From Hyposmocoma kahamanoa (Eukaryota > Arthropoda > Insecta > Lepidoptera > Cosmopterigidae), in NCBI RefSeq assembly GCF_003589595.1, contig NW_020653854.1:23826077-23890076 (forward strand): a stretch of DNA of 64,000 nt, in the 5' to 3' direction. Shown here one piece after another: positions 21,382-36,300 of the stretch. The position numbers and the translations under genes were made by a program. Within the stretch, counting starts at the first letter, position 1. Each line of letters starts with the position of its first letter. The notes beneath the pieces were generated by a model. The model ran no database searches, had not been told where the DNA came from, and saw only the letters and a list, made by a program, of their open reading frames with translations.

Positions 21382-24300
21382 GTAAGTAGTGGTCATATGT
21401 TTTTATTCAGGAATTCAAGGTCCAAAGTTGAAATGTTTCCTCTGATATGTGCCAACGCCATGGCCTTTTCGGGGTTCCGAGGCGTCATTACTATCGTTCT
21501 TTAGTATTTAGGTCTTAAATAGCAGTGCTAATAAGATTATTTACTTGCAGGACCGTGGCCGTCTGCTGTTGGTAATTATTTTCATTTACTTATTCTGACT
21601 TCTTGGTGAGAGGAACTGGTGATTCGTGTGCATGCCCGAGTGTTGTCCTTTTTGCATATTTACTAATAAACAGACTACGAAGGGTAGATTTTTCACCGCA
21701 ATCTTTAGACTAATATGTCACACACAACGGTTTGCCATGAATGATGGGTAATATGGATAGTTACGAAAAGAAGACTTCTTATTTCCATGTTTTATAACAA
21801 AAATGTGTATGTATATACAAATGTTCCTGATAATTTAAGTCAAATCAAGCTTTGAGTGAATATGGCTCTGTTTGACATGATGATTCCGCCAATGTCAGGG
21901 TAAGACTCAGTGCTATTATGAAAGGTTTGTGCATGGGTTTGAAAGTTTCTTTACTTATATTAATTGGAATAAAACATGTGGTCGGTATGAAGCAATTAAT
22001 TGCTGGTTACAGTTTTATGTTATTAGGTTCTAGGAATTTATACAATGTAACTAGTAGTATAATAAATGTTTACTTGCTTTTACACCAAAACCAATGTAGT
22101 TCATTTTCTGGTTTATTACACGGAGCTATATTTGAAATGTGCCAGATTTTATAAAGAATGACACTGTGAGTTTTCTCTTTGTTAAAATAACCATGTTTAC
22201 CATGACTCAGGTGATAGGGTGCTGCCCCATTGTGATGAAAGGTAGAAATAAATGAGTCGTTGGTTGGTGAATTACTGATAGACTGATGTATTATATTTTG
22301 TGAAACTTATTTATGTTATATGATACATATTCTTACTGCTATCCTTTGCTTGCATTAAGACGCGCCTGAATGTCGGAATTGGGTTCGACATTCTGGCATG
22401 TCTGGTGGCTGCTACACGTGTAAGGATTCTAGTACAATACACAATTCCACAGCTTTGCTCCCCAGAATAACTTCGTATTATTTTATACCGTCTTTTACAT
22501 TCTTCTCTTCTTTTTGCTTATTGACAATGCCCGTTTAGGTATTTGACAAGTATTGAGTTTTCGACTTAGTTATTATAATTAAATTGTAAAAATAATTTAA
22601 AAATTGTGCTGGCCATTGGAAATGTTCAGTTAAAGTACAAGTTCTACATTAATTAGGTGTTTTTGAGATAGGCCCTTGTTCTAGAAAGCCATAGAGGGTT
22701 CATATCAATTACATTACTTATATATACTTGTAGTATTTGAATATACATTCATCATAATCTAAGCTGCATCCATACTGGTCTTATCATCTCACAAAGAAAT
22801 TTGACTTTTGTGTAATATTATTCTTTTACTTTCATACTAACTTATTATTATTACGATTAAAATGGCTTCACTCTGGGCCTATGCGACCCCTCATCACTGC
22901 GAGCATTGACTGATCTATTGTGATCACCCTAATTATAGCTCGGAGCCAAGGCCAACAGTATTAAAGAACTGAAGGACTTTCCTGGATCCAATAGTTTTTA
23001 TGTCCTCTGGGTGTGGCTTGTGCCTACCCAGCATGGAACTTCGTACGCCCATTAGAGGGCAGCACTGGGTGAGAAGATGCACAGGAGTTTCATGCGCCTC
23101 ATGGCAGAATCTACATTCTCTGTTTTCTTGTTCAAGCTACAACGCCCCATTAAGGATCTAGTCAGCATCCTTAGGCCATTCCTGTGACAGAACTTCCTGA
23201 CAGTGTTTGGCACCGAAGGCTTTTGAATAATCAAGACCTTTAGTCTGCAGCCACACCATGTGTGTGCTCCCGTTCTGCAGAGTGAGCTTTGCCAGGCTAT
23301 GTGCTATCCCTGTAAAGGGCTCAGGACCAAAGAAGACCTCCCTACCACCAACCTTTCCCAATTCATCTAACTTACTATTTCATAAATTTAGAGTTTAGGA
23401 TTAGACCCCACTGTATGTCTCTATGCTACTGCACCAAATCCGTACTAAACCTGTATATTATGATTGGTTTCATCAGCACCCTGCATCATATTCCGATTTA
23501 TATTACTACTATAATATTTTAACTTTCAATTAAGTACTACTTAAACGAAAAAGTAGAATATCTTTTGACAAAATTTAACGAATTTTTTCTCTCCTTGCTC
23601 ACCTTACACAATTTCTGCAGTTATACTTGGGTCAGTAGGTCACAGACATGGTAGTTCAATACCTGAAGTCCTATCATAATATATACATAATTTGTTGAAT
23701 CTTACTAATATAACAAGTCATTATGCTATTGTATTAAAGTTGTGGTATGGTAATTAAAACCTGGAAATGCTAATATAATTATCAAACCATCATTTGATGA
23801 CAAGTGTCTCTAGTGTATGTGCATAAATTCCAATCATGTACACTAAGCCTTATACATTTTCGTGTATTTTACATGCAATAAAATATACAATACATCTTGT
23901 AATAACATATAGGCAAATTATAAGTCCAAATTTCCTATTTTCTTTACATACTTCTGCCTTTCACATACGTCCTATAATACGTCCTCATCGTTTCCTTGTA
24001 AACGTACTATTAAACTGTGTCTTGTAACCTAAGTACGTCCCCTGGACACTGCGCACAATACATACTATGTCTTAATTAAAATATGATTCGAATTATTTTT
24101 CCGGATTTAAATCGCGTATATTTTGTTTTTTTTTTTTTCAAACGAACCAACGTTGTGGGCTGTTTACAGGTCCCATGTAACCTGAAGCTATACCTGGGAC
24201 CTGAAACCAACAATATACTATATTGAGTTTATAGTATACTGTAGTTTCATTTCCTATGTGTAATAATCGTGAAAACCTAAGAACTCGGAAAAAAAGGCAT

Positions 24301-27300
24301 TTTGACCTCATTTAATTAAAATACAATCATCAGCACTAACCAGAAGCCGCGAAAGTATTTGAAATATCAATTACAAAATTCATTTTTCGGGGTTGGAAAC
24401 CTGACAGCTTTGTTAACTTTGGCCATACAAATTATGGAGGAGCATCCCCCCCCCCCCCATAATTTCCTTCATTCTTATGATACAAGTGATAATCTAATCA
24501 TATCTTAGCACATACAGCCTGACTTCAGCCTCTGCCGGGTATATCTCTTCTAATCTCATCCAGGTTCGCCCCGCAATACTTGCAATATACCCGAGATACG
24601 AAATATACTTGCGAGATACCCGACCTTCCTATATCCAGACCAATGTCGTCTGCCCATCTCGCCGCTGGACGCCCGACGTTCCTGTATCCAGACCTTGGAC
24701 GCTACTCAGTTATCGCCTTAGTCCGTCTGTCTGTAATCTTGTCTCCGCATTAGGTGTCCTGCCCAGCTCCACAGCTTCGTGATGCGATATCCCACGTCCT
24801 TTAACTTTATTCGGTTTCGCATCTGGACATTGGTAACACAGTCTATAAGCTTGATACCGAGCATGGCACACTCATGGTTCTCTGTGCAACTCTCATCCTA
24901 TACACAGCCTCCTGCGTGAGCGTCCATGTCTCGGCACCGTAAGTTATGGTAGGCGTAGGTAGGTAGGTATAGACGGGTCTTCAGACATTGTGGAATTTTT
25001 ACTGACTTAAGAATGTCGTTAAACTTGCCAAGTGGGAATTAGTTGTAAAAATTGCACACAATGCCAATAATAGTCAATAATCCTGGGAATTGAATTTGCA
25101 TCCTTCGGGCAGAAATGTTTGTTAGCACTACAGACGGTAAGCATTACTGCATGCCGGTTTTGAAGGGTGCTGGTGAAATTAAGGCACATGGGACTTTTCA
25201 ACTTCTGTCTCAGGTTGATGGGCGCAGAAACAATGCACTTCAGATCTTTACGATTTAAAGCATAATAATAATAATAATAATTCTTTATTTCGGACCATAA
25301 AATATCCACAGTATGTTTGTAAAAGAACTTATATCAAGGTTAGTAATAATCAGTGCAACTTAATTATATTTCAAACTGGGCTACCCCCTTAACTTGCACT
25401 ATCCAATGTTTCAGGATAGGACAATCATACCTTCCAGCTATAGCATTTAGAATGCTGTTAGTACTGAGCCTCACGCGACTCATCAGCGAGACAATCTTTT
25501 TGCGCATGGTGGCCTGGAAGCTGCCCTTGTGAGCCACCGCAAACATACCCGCTTCACTACACCAGCTTGGCAGTTCCATCAGCATTCTAAACGCTTTATT
25601 ATATTGCACACACTTTTGAGGGCGTTTTTTTTTTGTTTAAAGTTATAATGATAGAATAGACATACTTAAAATACATGTTACTTCTGAAATCGGAACAATT
25701 GAAAACCCAGTTCGAATAAATTCTGACCCGATAGTACGAGACAGCGCTATTTAAAGAGTGATGCGATCTGAAATAGAGGAAAGGTTAGATAACAAGCCGC
25801 GGCTAGATTCCTACGGGGTACAGCGGAGCATGTCAAAAAGTAGGTCGTTAGATGACGACAGATTTGCTGTTTAAGAATGCGCAATAATGACGTTAGGCAT
25901 GCTGCCTTGATATTACTGTGTGACAAATTAGATTGTTCACCTTGCACAATGGAAAGAAAATGTTCTCCTTTCTTTAATTCAAATCCATACAATTTAAAAA
26001 TTCCCATAACACGTACTTTAATATTGCCCGTAGCCAGTGAGAACACTGATCTACCTGAATAAGAAATTAATAACAAAATATTGCTTTCAGTACCGTCGAA
26101 CATAGTAGCGACAAACAAGGCATTGTTAAATGAGACACCGGACTATGAGTTCAATTTGTGGACGCGACCTGATTGCGCTGGCACCGAGTTCGAGAATGGC
26201 AACCGTACGTGGTTCTACTTCGGCGTACAAGCCAGTGACGCTAATATACTGGTACGTAACACATCAACATTGAATCTAATGGAAATAAAGTGTTGTTTCG
26301 GATCTAAGAGCGGTTATATACACACGGTGACTTTTAGCAGCGACACAAACGCGCTATTGCGTCGCTACACTTGGGATTCATAGGCGATTGTATCGGTACA
26401 CTTAGGACACATACGCCATTGCATCGATGCAAGCGACGCATTAGTATCGCTCCTAAAAATCGCTTCTTGTAACCAGTCAAAATCGCATATATTTGTTTTT
26501 TTTCATACAAACGAATTTTTCGGGCATACAGGTCCCATGCACAAGTTTACAGGGGGTCTATGTACTCCCGTTCTCCATTCGATATTCGACCGAAACAATT
26601 ATTGTGAAATAAGTAAAACTAAAGTAAATAAGTAGAACTAGAGTAGACCCTCAGGTTCCATTCCGTCATGTCTGATTGATATATCTACGCGATCTAAATC
26701 CGAAAAAGTGCTTGAATAAACAACCTTCGAGACATCTTTTTGTTGAAGTTATTTTTCAACTTGGTGGAAAGTGCGGACCGACTGGGAAAACGGTTGCTTA
26801 TCAGAAGTCGAGGTGAATTGCTCTCATTCCTTTGACGTCATGTATCTATGATTTCTTAGTTACGTAAATTGTAATAGCATTATACCTTATACAATACCTT
26901 TCGTTGATGGCGACGGAAATCATTTTGACGAGACCTGCATATGGAAGAACGTTTGTAACCTCTCGGACTTTGGATTAAATTAACTCTATCGTGTAGAGGA
27001 GGGAGAGCTGTACTCAGCAATGGGACATACAATGCCTTGACAATTTTACTGTTGAGATTATTGACTCGATACAAGTCATCGATAAGCGAGATGATCGAGT
27101 CTTTCCAAAAGGATAAGAGCCAGCGCAAACCGACAGACCAAGTAGCAGAGGATATAAAATTTATCAATGTATACTATTGCAATTGAAATAGATGCAATGC
27201 TCTGATACCGACCTCGGAGTATCGCAACGCATTTCTGTCTGCGGTATTGAAGAGTACACTCGAGAATATCATGACGGGAGTCGACGGCAATTTGATCGAA

Positions 27301-30300
27301 GCCCGTATGCGACGAAACCCACCTGTTAAGCTTCGGAGTCGCGGCAAACGGGAAGGAACGGACGCTGCCATACACTGGCGGGCGCTGACGTTCCTCATCT
27401 GTGTGTGCTGACGGGTACAAGATTCTCTTCGATGCTCTTCGCTCTCCTCGCTCTCTTCGCTCTGAAACCAGCCTAAGGGCTGGTGGGCTGGTTTGAGAGC
27501 TGTGCGGATTTGACTGCGGACCGTCCGCGCGGAGCACCGGTGCGGAGTAACAACAAGTGTGGCGTTAGAACATAGATTTACAATTGCGCGGATTGGTCAG
27601 CACGGAACACGCTCCGCGTGAACTTCTCAGGAGTCACCCGTGCGTTCATTGTAGGTGACCGTCTTCCGCGAATATCCGCACTAAATAAAATAAAAAATTC
27701 GATTCAGAGCACTGCGGTTTCAACGCATGCGGGTGGCACGCAGGCGGACAGTCCTTACGAACCGTACGCACAGCTGCGAAACCAGCCTTAGTAGTTGAAA
27801 ATAAAACAACATTGCACGACTTGATAGAAGAAGATTTAACTAATGATTAACGCAAGCTGATAATGAATAAAATATTAATTTCTAGACGAATGTCCAAAAA
27901 ATACTACACTCAATAGCGTGATCCTGTAGAGTTTTCCTTTATTACACTGGTACGTTTCAAAATTCTACTAGAAACAATAACAAGACTGTCCCCCGTAAAC
28001 ACGTCATATCCACCATAACTATGAACATATTTGGACTCAATTTTATAATCAATTTTTTTTTATTAGGTACGACTTAACCTGATAAACCTGAACAAGCAGG
28101 GTAAAATGTACAACCAGGGCATGGCGCCCGTGACGCGCACGCTTCCTGGAAGACCTCAGTGGGAGAGGATACGAGATCGCCCTATACACTCGGTAAATAT
28201 ACAATGGAATGAAATCAATTCATATCCCAAACTATCACGTCTATTACCTATTACGCTCTCACACCAGCTTAACCTAACGATCTAACTTTAAAGTCAGCCT
28301 TAACTTTCTGTGTCTACTGTAGAACAAATACCACCTAAATTCCCGTTTTGACATGATTATAAAATTAATAGAACTTTCGAATTCAGAAATAGTAAAATAC
28401 TTTTCGAAATATATAGGATTTCAAGTTTCACTCAAAGTTAGACTGGCTAACTGGTAATTACGGACGCTTTATTAAATTAAGTTCATCCATTAAAGTCTCT
28501 TTTCATCTTGACAAGTGGACCTAAAAGTCATTGATATGTTTTAGACCCCATTAATAAACCGACCTCCAAATCATGACTCAAGAGAGTTTCAGCCTATTCA
28601 TCTTAATTATCTCAATGTTATCACCGCACTAGATTTTCGAAATTGCCTTACCTATCATCTGTACCATCTATTATAGTGACAGTAGACGGATGGTTAAGCC
28701 ATAAGTTGAACTATTTAATTAACTGGTAAAGTTGACTCTAGGTGTCTACTAACTCCACTGAGGCTGAGATTTGTAAAACGAACTTTGACTTTGACTAAGC
28801 AGAAATGGCGAACAAAGCAAATTTTAATATGTACAAAACGTACTACAAAGTTCATTTTGCACATACGTACTTTGTAGGGTAAATTAAAGTATTTTTTTAC
28901 ATTTTTTCTTTCTTAAACGCTGGCTAAGTACGTTTTGTAAATACAAAAAATAACGTTCTTAGCTAGCCATTTTTGCTTAGTCAAAATTAAAGTTCGTTTT
29001 ATGAATATCAGTCTAAAGGTGCTTTTCCACAGGCGAGGCGAGACGAGAATTGAAATCCCACCTCGCCGGTGAAAAACCACCTTTACTCCTTCCGGTAAAA
29101 AGGACCAAAATAAGTCGCATTAAAAGGTGCAGGTGTCAATGACTGCACTACTCTTTTTGTTCCCCGTAGGGTAAAACTGTGCCCTCGTTCCAGACCGACG
29201 ACAATACGTTCACGTTGAGCTTCAAATACCGCACCTCGGACAACACCAAGGCGACGACTTTCTTCGCCTTTACGTATCCGTTTTCATTCGCCGAGCTACA
29301 GATTGCGCTTAATACAATCGACTTAAAGATGCTTCCGCTGCCACCACCGCTGAGTCCTGATGATATTTATTATTATCGAGAATGTATCGTCTATTCTCTT
29401 GAAGGTAAGACTAGTTTGTATATAATTTTAACTTAACTTGTGCTGACGATAATATTCTATGGATATCTCACTTTTAGTATCATCGACACGAGTCCATAAT
29501 GCCCAATTGGGCCAAAAGCTACGCTGAGTTGGGAAAGGTTGTAACAATCCTATTTTTAGTACGATAGATACGGGGCCATGAAGCCCAATAATGTCAAAAG
29601 CTAAGATTGTTTGAGAGAATTGTTACAATACTATTTTTAGTACGATCGCTACGGGTCCATGAAGCCCAATTGGGTCAAAAGCTAAAATTAATTAGGAGGA
29701 CTGTTACAATACCGGCGATTCTTAAGGGCACATGAACCCAATTTGAATTGATTTGATTAGTTGGGAGAGTAATTACAGCCTCTGGAATATGTATCGATTC
29801 TTCAATATGTGACTACTGATCTCATAAACAAGGTTTATTTATAAATATTTCTGGAGTTTTTTAATATTCATTCTACAAGTAAATTTATGACTAAGGGAAT
29901 CACTATTTATCGACTCGGAAGCGCATTAAGCCGGTGAGAACCGCCGGAAAACGACGTTGTACGTTTCGCGTCAGTTCCAGGAGCGGAAGCGAAACGCGTA
30001 ACGGCTTTTTCGTTCTTACTGTACGGACATGACGCTTTTTCTGATCAGCTCTATGATAAGATTTCCGGTTGATATTAAAAAATTTACATTCACAAGATTT
30101 AAAATTATAATGACACAAAAACTTTATACCAAAGGTTATTATTATGCAGCGTCTGCGTATTTGGATGAAACCCGTGACGGTGACTCACGTTTAGTTCTTG
30201 CAGGCAGTCTCGAGCCATGACGTTTGAAATAAATATTGTAAATGATAAATGTGTACAAATGTATATTCACAAACAGCAACCCCTAGAGTTTCCTGCTCAT

Positions 30301-33300
30301 TCTTCTCAGGGGAATCTGTCTGGCGAATGAGGGCTCCCGTACATTTCTACATAAGTTTTGTTTATAATATTTTTTTTTATATAATGTCATGTGACGGGAC
30401 GAACAAGTCGTGCGCCTGCAGGTAATCTACACGCCTGTCATAACGGTTGCAGTGCCACTCAGAGCTTTAAACCGCAAAAATCTGAGGGGCACTGCTACTG
30501 CGCCCGTCACCCTGAGACATAAGTTAACAAATCCCATGTGCCTATAACTCCACCAGCACCCTTACCCTTGAAAACCGGAACACAGTAATGCTGACATTAC
30601 TACTTGGCGGCAGCACTTAGGGTATACGAGAAGGGCACTATAAACTGTGCAAGCAAACCTGCACAGCCGTCGTCTAGACCGCTACTAAGATGGGTAGCCG
30701 AACGTGTTCATCCCTACAGCTACCACAAACCCCGGCGAATCCATACCCAAGTCTGGGTCCACCAGAGACGCCCGTGACGGCGTATCACTGGCGGAGGGTT
30801 TGATCCCGACACTCGCTGTACATAGGTCTTAACGGTAACCAGCACCAGCCCCGAAACTCCATATCTACCGACCCGAGAGATAGTATTACGAATGGGCAGT
30901 GGAGTTTAATCAATATAACACTTTCAAGTGTAATGCTTACCTATGAAATAAAGATTGAGTTTGAGTTTGAAATTTGCTCAAGCCGTTTCCGCGTTTATAA
31001 GTGTGATGAGATGACACCCTGCACCAACAGTAAAGGGGAATTGAAATAACTTCACAGGTTTGTAGGTAGTTCACGAACCCATAATAGTTCCAACATTTGA
31101 ATTGTATGTGGAAAAGAATGGATGGGTAAAATAGCTGTGAACATTTATCGTCACGCACCCTGGCATGTCGCGAGACATTTGCGATATTTATTTTGTGTTA
31201 AACCAGTCTATAAACTGGGTTATTACTTCCCGTATTTAACCTATATTGTGGGAACTATTTTGTATAGAAGAAAACTTCCTTGTTAACATCAAAAATGTTT
31301 AACAAAGTTTAAATTGAAAAAAAAATAAATGTGTCAGATAACCATACCAATTATATACAGGATGTCCGGTAAAGAATGGATAAGCTTGAAAGTACAGCTT
31401 ATGAACGTTAAAAACATATATATCCCATGTAGTACCTAAGATATATATTTTTTTCTTTAAATTTAATTATTTTCACCATATTTTACGTTTTTGTACTACA
31501 AACGACTACAAGTTAATCAATTCTTTCAGTTTTTTAGTGTCATAATATTCTACATTTACTGTGCTACTAGATAAGCAGTAAATAGTATGACTAACTAGGG
31601 CACTTTAATTTAAAAAAAAGTTTTATTTTATTTTTCAGTGCAAATTTTTTTATTTCACTTTAAGCATCTTTGATCTCTCAAAGTGGAAACAGCCGAGACA
31701 CTGAAGTCCAGTTGTGGAACCTAAAAATAATTATATATAGTCAGGTAAAATAAAAGAAACATACTTTATTTTGAGTCAAGTGTTTTGAGCTCAAGGAAGA
31801 ATAGGCGTGAAGAGGCATATTGTAGGCAGGCAGGGTGGAGGTGGCTAGTGCAGTGAGGGTTTCATCGCTGCACTAGGTTCCTTCGCGTTTGGATACCACT
31901 TTCCACTTAACATCAAGTGGAGTGGAGTCATTTGCCTGTCATGTATATAAAAAAAAAAAGGTAGTCTTATAAAAATTTTGAAGTACACTAAACTTGCCTT
32001 TGTTTATCAACTTTCCATATTTTAACAATCATTACGCTAAATTCAATACTTAGGATGTATTTGCCGAAAACGTGCAAATTGTGCTGACATTTCTCTTCCC
32101 CCAAAAGATGGGGCTAGAGTTATAGTCATCGTATTTCCTATAAAATTATCTAGTGTACTGTCAAATTTGTTTATTCCGCCTATTGAATTTGGAGCATCGT
32201 AGCGACATCTGTTTAAAATCGTTTAAACTAATTTGTTTGTTTTATAGACCGAGAGACTACAGTGCTAAACTTTTTAGATATGAGTTAAGAATTCAAGTCC
32301 CTCTTCCCCCGGTGTTCCTCTTACCCCACCTGACCCTACGGCAAAACTCGTTGGATTCCTGGATAGTTTCACTTCGTAATTATTTACATGAAATCTGTAT
32401 CCAATTATGTAAATAACTTTTTCCGTCAATATTGTAAATTACGTCTATTCGTGAATTGAAATTGTATTTCAGCATTACTCCGGTATTGGGTTTTCTTATT
32501 ATTTATAATTAAGAACTCTCTTAACACTTTTAAGAGCTTTAATAATTTTAATGTAGCTCTTTAATAAATAATGAACACTCTTCAACTAGTTTGCTATAAT
32601 TATTAATACAAAGATCGAACACTCAGAAAAAATACCGTTGTTGTCCGAAAAAAGTCGTTGAAAAACCAAATACAAAGGCACAACGCAAGCACATAGAAAA
32701 ATTCGTGAGGTCCGCTGGTTCGTTCCGTTGCTTAATTGGTATAGCGTCTGGCATGGTAAGCTAGAAGAAGTCGGTTCGAATCCGGCCGGATCGAAGGAAT
32801 TTTTTCTGAGTGTTCGATCTTTATATTAATAATTATAACAAACTAGTGGACTAATTTCACAAAAAATAATTGAATATCCATTCAATAAATTTTAAATTCT
32901 TCAACTATTTTATTTCAATATGGCATAACTACAGATAACTGACTACAAATTACACTTAGAATTATTACATAGTGTAATATCATAAATTTGACATCTAATT
33001 AAAATTGTAATAACAAGAAAAATATGAAAAAAAATTGACATTAGTTTAACATTTAAAAAATTGAAATAAAAATATTTGTGCTTCTTTTACATAAATCTGT
33101 GCAAATTTAGTGATTACTGTTTTTTTAAACTACACTTTTCATTGACATTATTATTTATTTGTAGGTAATTGTTTGTTTGTTCCGCTTAGGTCGGCGAGTA
33201 GACCTACTAACGATAACATCGCATCACGGCATCACCACCGAACGGGAAGAGAGGCTCAGGAACCTGTTCCCCGACAACCAGGAAAGACCTTTGAAGTTTC

Positions 33301-36300
33301 AAAATAAGAAGGTAAGTTTACACGGACCTATTTACATATCGACTGTGAACTGGCAATGCTACTGTGAAATGGCTGTCTCAATTGATTTCACTTTTTAATA
33401 CCATTTTACTATTTCATACTCCGCAGCGTTGCAAGAAATTCCATTGTTTTTAATAAAATGTATAATAAAAATATTTAAAAACTATGTATTTTTATTTATT
33501 AAACCAGATGCTATATAAATGACGCAAAGAAGTTGTTTCTTCACCTATAAAATTGAAAAAATTGAGATAGTACCGGTTGCCAGTTCATAGTCGATATTTC
33601 ATTTAAGGGAGTCTTAACTTGACTTAATTGTGAAATCGGCTTGAGCGGTCAGAAAAACCTTTATGTTCATGTGCGTTGCACATTTTGTTTCCGTTCAGAC
33701 TGCCACGACGCGAAAAGTATAACGTCTTTTTCGTTCCTATTTCAAATACGTAAAACTTTTTCTGACCAGCTTAGGGCGCGTTCTCATTATGTCCTAACAT
33801 TTTATATTTATCGTTGGACGACTGTCGTGTCTAGCCTATTCCCATTATCACGACTATCTGCCGTGACTGTGTCGTGGATGTATATTTTATCGTATAACGA
33901 CTGTTGTATCTAACTATTCCCACTACATCCTGACGACAATTTATCGATTCAAGGCAGCCGCCTTGTCGTTTGTACGACAGAATCGTTTGAAGTTGTGATT
34001 ATCTGTCGTCACATTTTCATCGTAATATTTTATTTATCACTGTAGTTCTAGCTCTTCCCATTGTCACTACAATCTGTCGTCGCAACGACAAAAAGTCGTG
34101 AACGACAGTTCACCATTTCTGGTGAAAGTACAGGCACATGGGACATATCAACTTATGTCTCAGGGTGACGGGCGCAGTGGCAGTGCAGATCTTTGCGATT
34201 TAAAGCTCTGATTTAAAACACTGCAATTGTTATGGACAGGCGTGTAGCTTACCATCAGGCGCAAGACTTGTTCGTCCCTTCACTTGATATTATAAAAAAT
34301 ACGAGACACGATACTTTAAAGTGCACGGTTATCTGTCGTCACGACATAATGGTAACGCGCCCTTAATGCGATACCGTGTAAAGTGTGGTGATTCCCTTAG
34401 ACAAGTTGCCTTCGTTGTTATGTCTGCATAACAGTGTAGTTAACTTTTTAAGTAAGCACTGAGTCGCCCTTGGGTAGTCAGTTGTCAAGCTTGTTTTTGA
34501 GGGCATTACGGCATAATGGGATAGTAGAATAATAACAAGTATGATAACTCCATATTATTCGTCGCAGCTCGGCTTGTATATGTGCGTGCCAAGGGTGCTC
34601 TAGCGTTGCACATCACGGGTCGTGACAACGCGCATTTCATTATTATGCGAAATGTGCGTTCAAGCCGCGCTGTTATTGGGTACGGAGTTACCCTACTGGT
34701 TCTAATTCTACTATGGTGTATGCGTGTAAGGTAGACGCGGAGAAATTCATTGCACGACATTTAAACATTTACCTTTAGAAATAAAATATGGTCTTTTACC
34801 GTAAAATAACCTCATAATTCCCCTGACGTATTTATTATAGAACACGGGAGAGAAAATTTAAAATATGTCTAATAACAATCGAGTGAAATTGATTTCTCGT
34901 AGATGAGCGTAGTAAAAAGTGAAAATATTGCAGAACGTTGTTTTTTTTTTCATCATCAATCGTTATCATTTAAAAAAACAAATTGAATTCGTATTTTTAA
35001 AATCCGATTGTCCGTGTGATTGAAATATTTCAAAACATCTATTTGGGCCTCACTTCACCTTAACGGAAATACCAGAAACAGCATCCAATTTATTGCTAAA
35101 GAAGTTGTGTGCTGCTGGCCGTAGAACAAGTTTCACCTGGTGACCACATCATGGTTCAATGTGACAATTTAAAATTGAAACCAAACATAATGTAGAAAAT
35201 GCGTGCGAAGTATTGCCATAATTCGCCTTAATGAGCTTCGTTGTGTTCCATTGTTTGCTCCCTAACTGGCCAAGTCGAAAATTAACCCCACATTCAACAC
35301 GAAATCGTGTCTAACGACACTAATGGTTTTAAGTCAGCTGGGCATAGTCATCTATAATTTCTATCCATTCTTCTCGTTTCTTACATTATGAATGAGTTTC
35401 GAGAACCGTTAATTTACTTCAGGAATTTAAATATAGCGAATAGGTATCGACATAAGCAACTAACACTATGCTAACTCAAATTTTGTCGGTTTTGCGAATT
35501 AAGTGCCAAATTATTCAGCTAATTTAAACTAAATTCAGAATTGAAAAATAAATAATACAAAAAGTAATTAGCATATTTTTTTTATAATATATGAAGAAAA
35601 ATCATTAATATGTATTTGTTTAAAAATTAAAAAGTTATCGCATGTGTAAAGTTGCAAATTTTAAGTTACCGTAGTGTTAACTGCTGGTGTCGATATCGAA
35701 CGTCACACTGAAAAAAATATTCAATCTACCAAGTGGAGCTTGACTCAAAACATCTGTCTATCCAATATTCTTTGTCTGCATTCCACCAGTAAAAAGATTA
35801 TATCATGGACCCTTTAGGGCGCAATAAGTAGAAGGGAAGAGAGTAAAGGTGCTTTTCCACCGGCGAGGCGAGACGAGGATTGAAATTTGTATTTATGGTG
35901 CATTTTCGGTAGAAATGCTCGAGATTGACGAGGATGGGCGAGGCGAAAATTTAAATATCTGTTGATGAAATGTTGAACGATATTGCTGCCTACATAGAGT
36001 ATTATACTCTGCAACGGAAACACGATTTGCAAAATTTATTTTCAAGCACTTTGCCTAAGTTAACCTCCTAAGACCCAGCAAACTACAATGGGAAAAGCGC
36101 TAAACGCTGAATATATATGTACTAAATATAACATGCTCAAGCAAGTACGCCCTCAGTTTTGAATGAATAACTTTATTACATTAGGTGTTTACGTGGTCAT
36201 AAGAATACAGTTTACAACCGCATATTTTAGGCGGCCGATTGTTTACCTGTGCACATAAATAGACAATTAATTTAGTGTTTAAGAGGGAGCAGAGGAAAAA

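Noticed and set aside
24445..24462. Run of C's near 24450 as a regulatory element
   Set aside because: Simple homopolymer with no supporting context.
27076..27537. 153-residue minus-strand open frame
   Set aside because: No domain, Arg-rich low complexity, and overlap with a TIR element; likely chance.
29469..29790. CRISPR-like array
   Set aside because: The repeats are long, diverged and directly adjacent, without spacers; an ordinary minisatellite in an animal genome.
32730..32800. Possible functional tRNA gene
   Set aside because: The A and B boxes are good, but the anticodon loop would have nine bases and the sequence recurs as part of a repeat.
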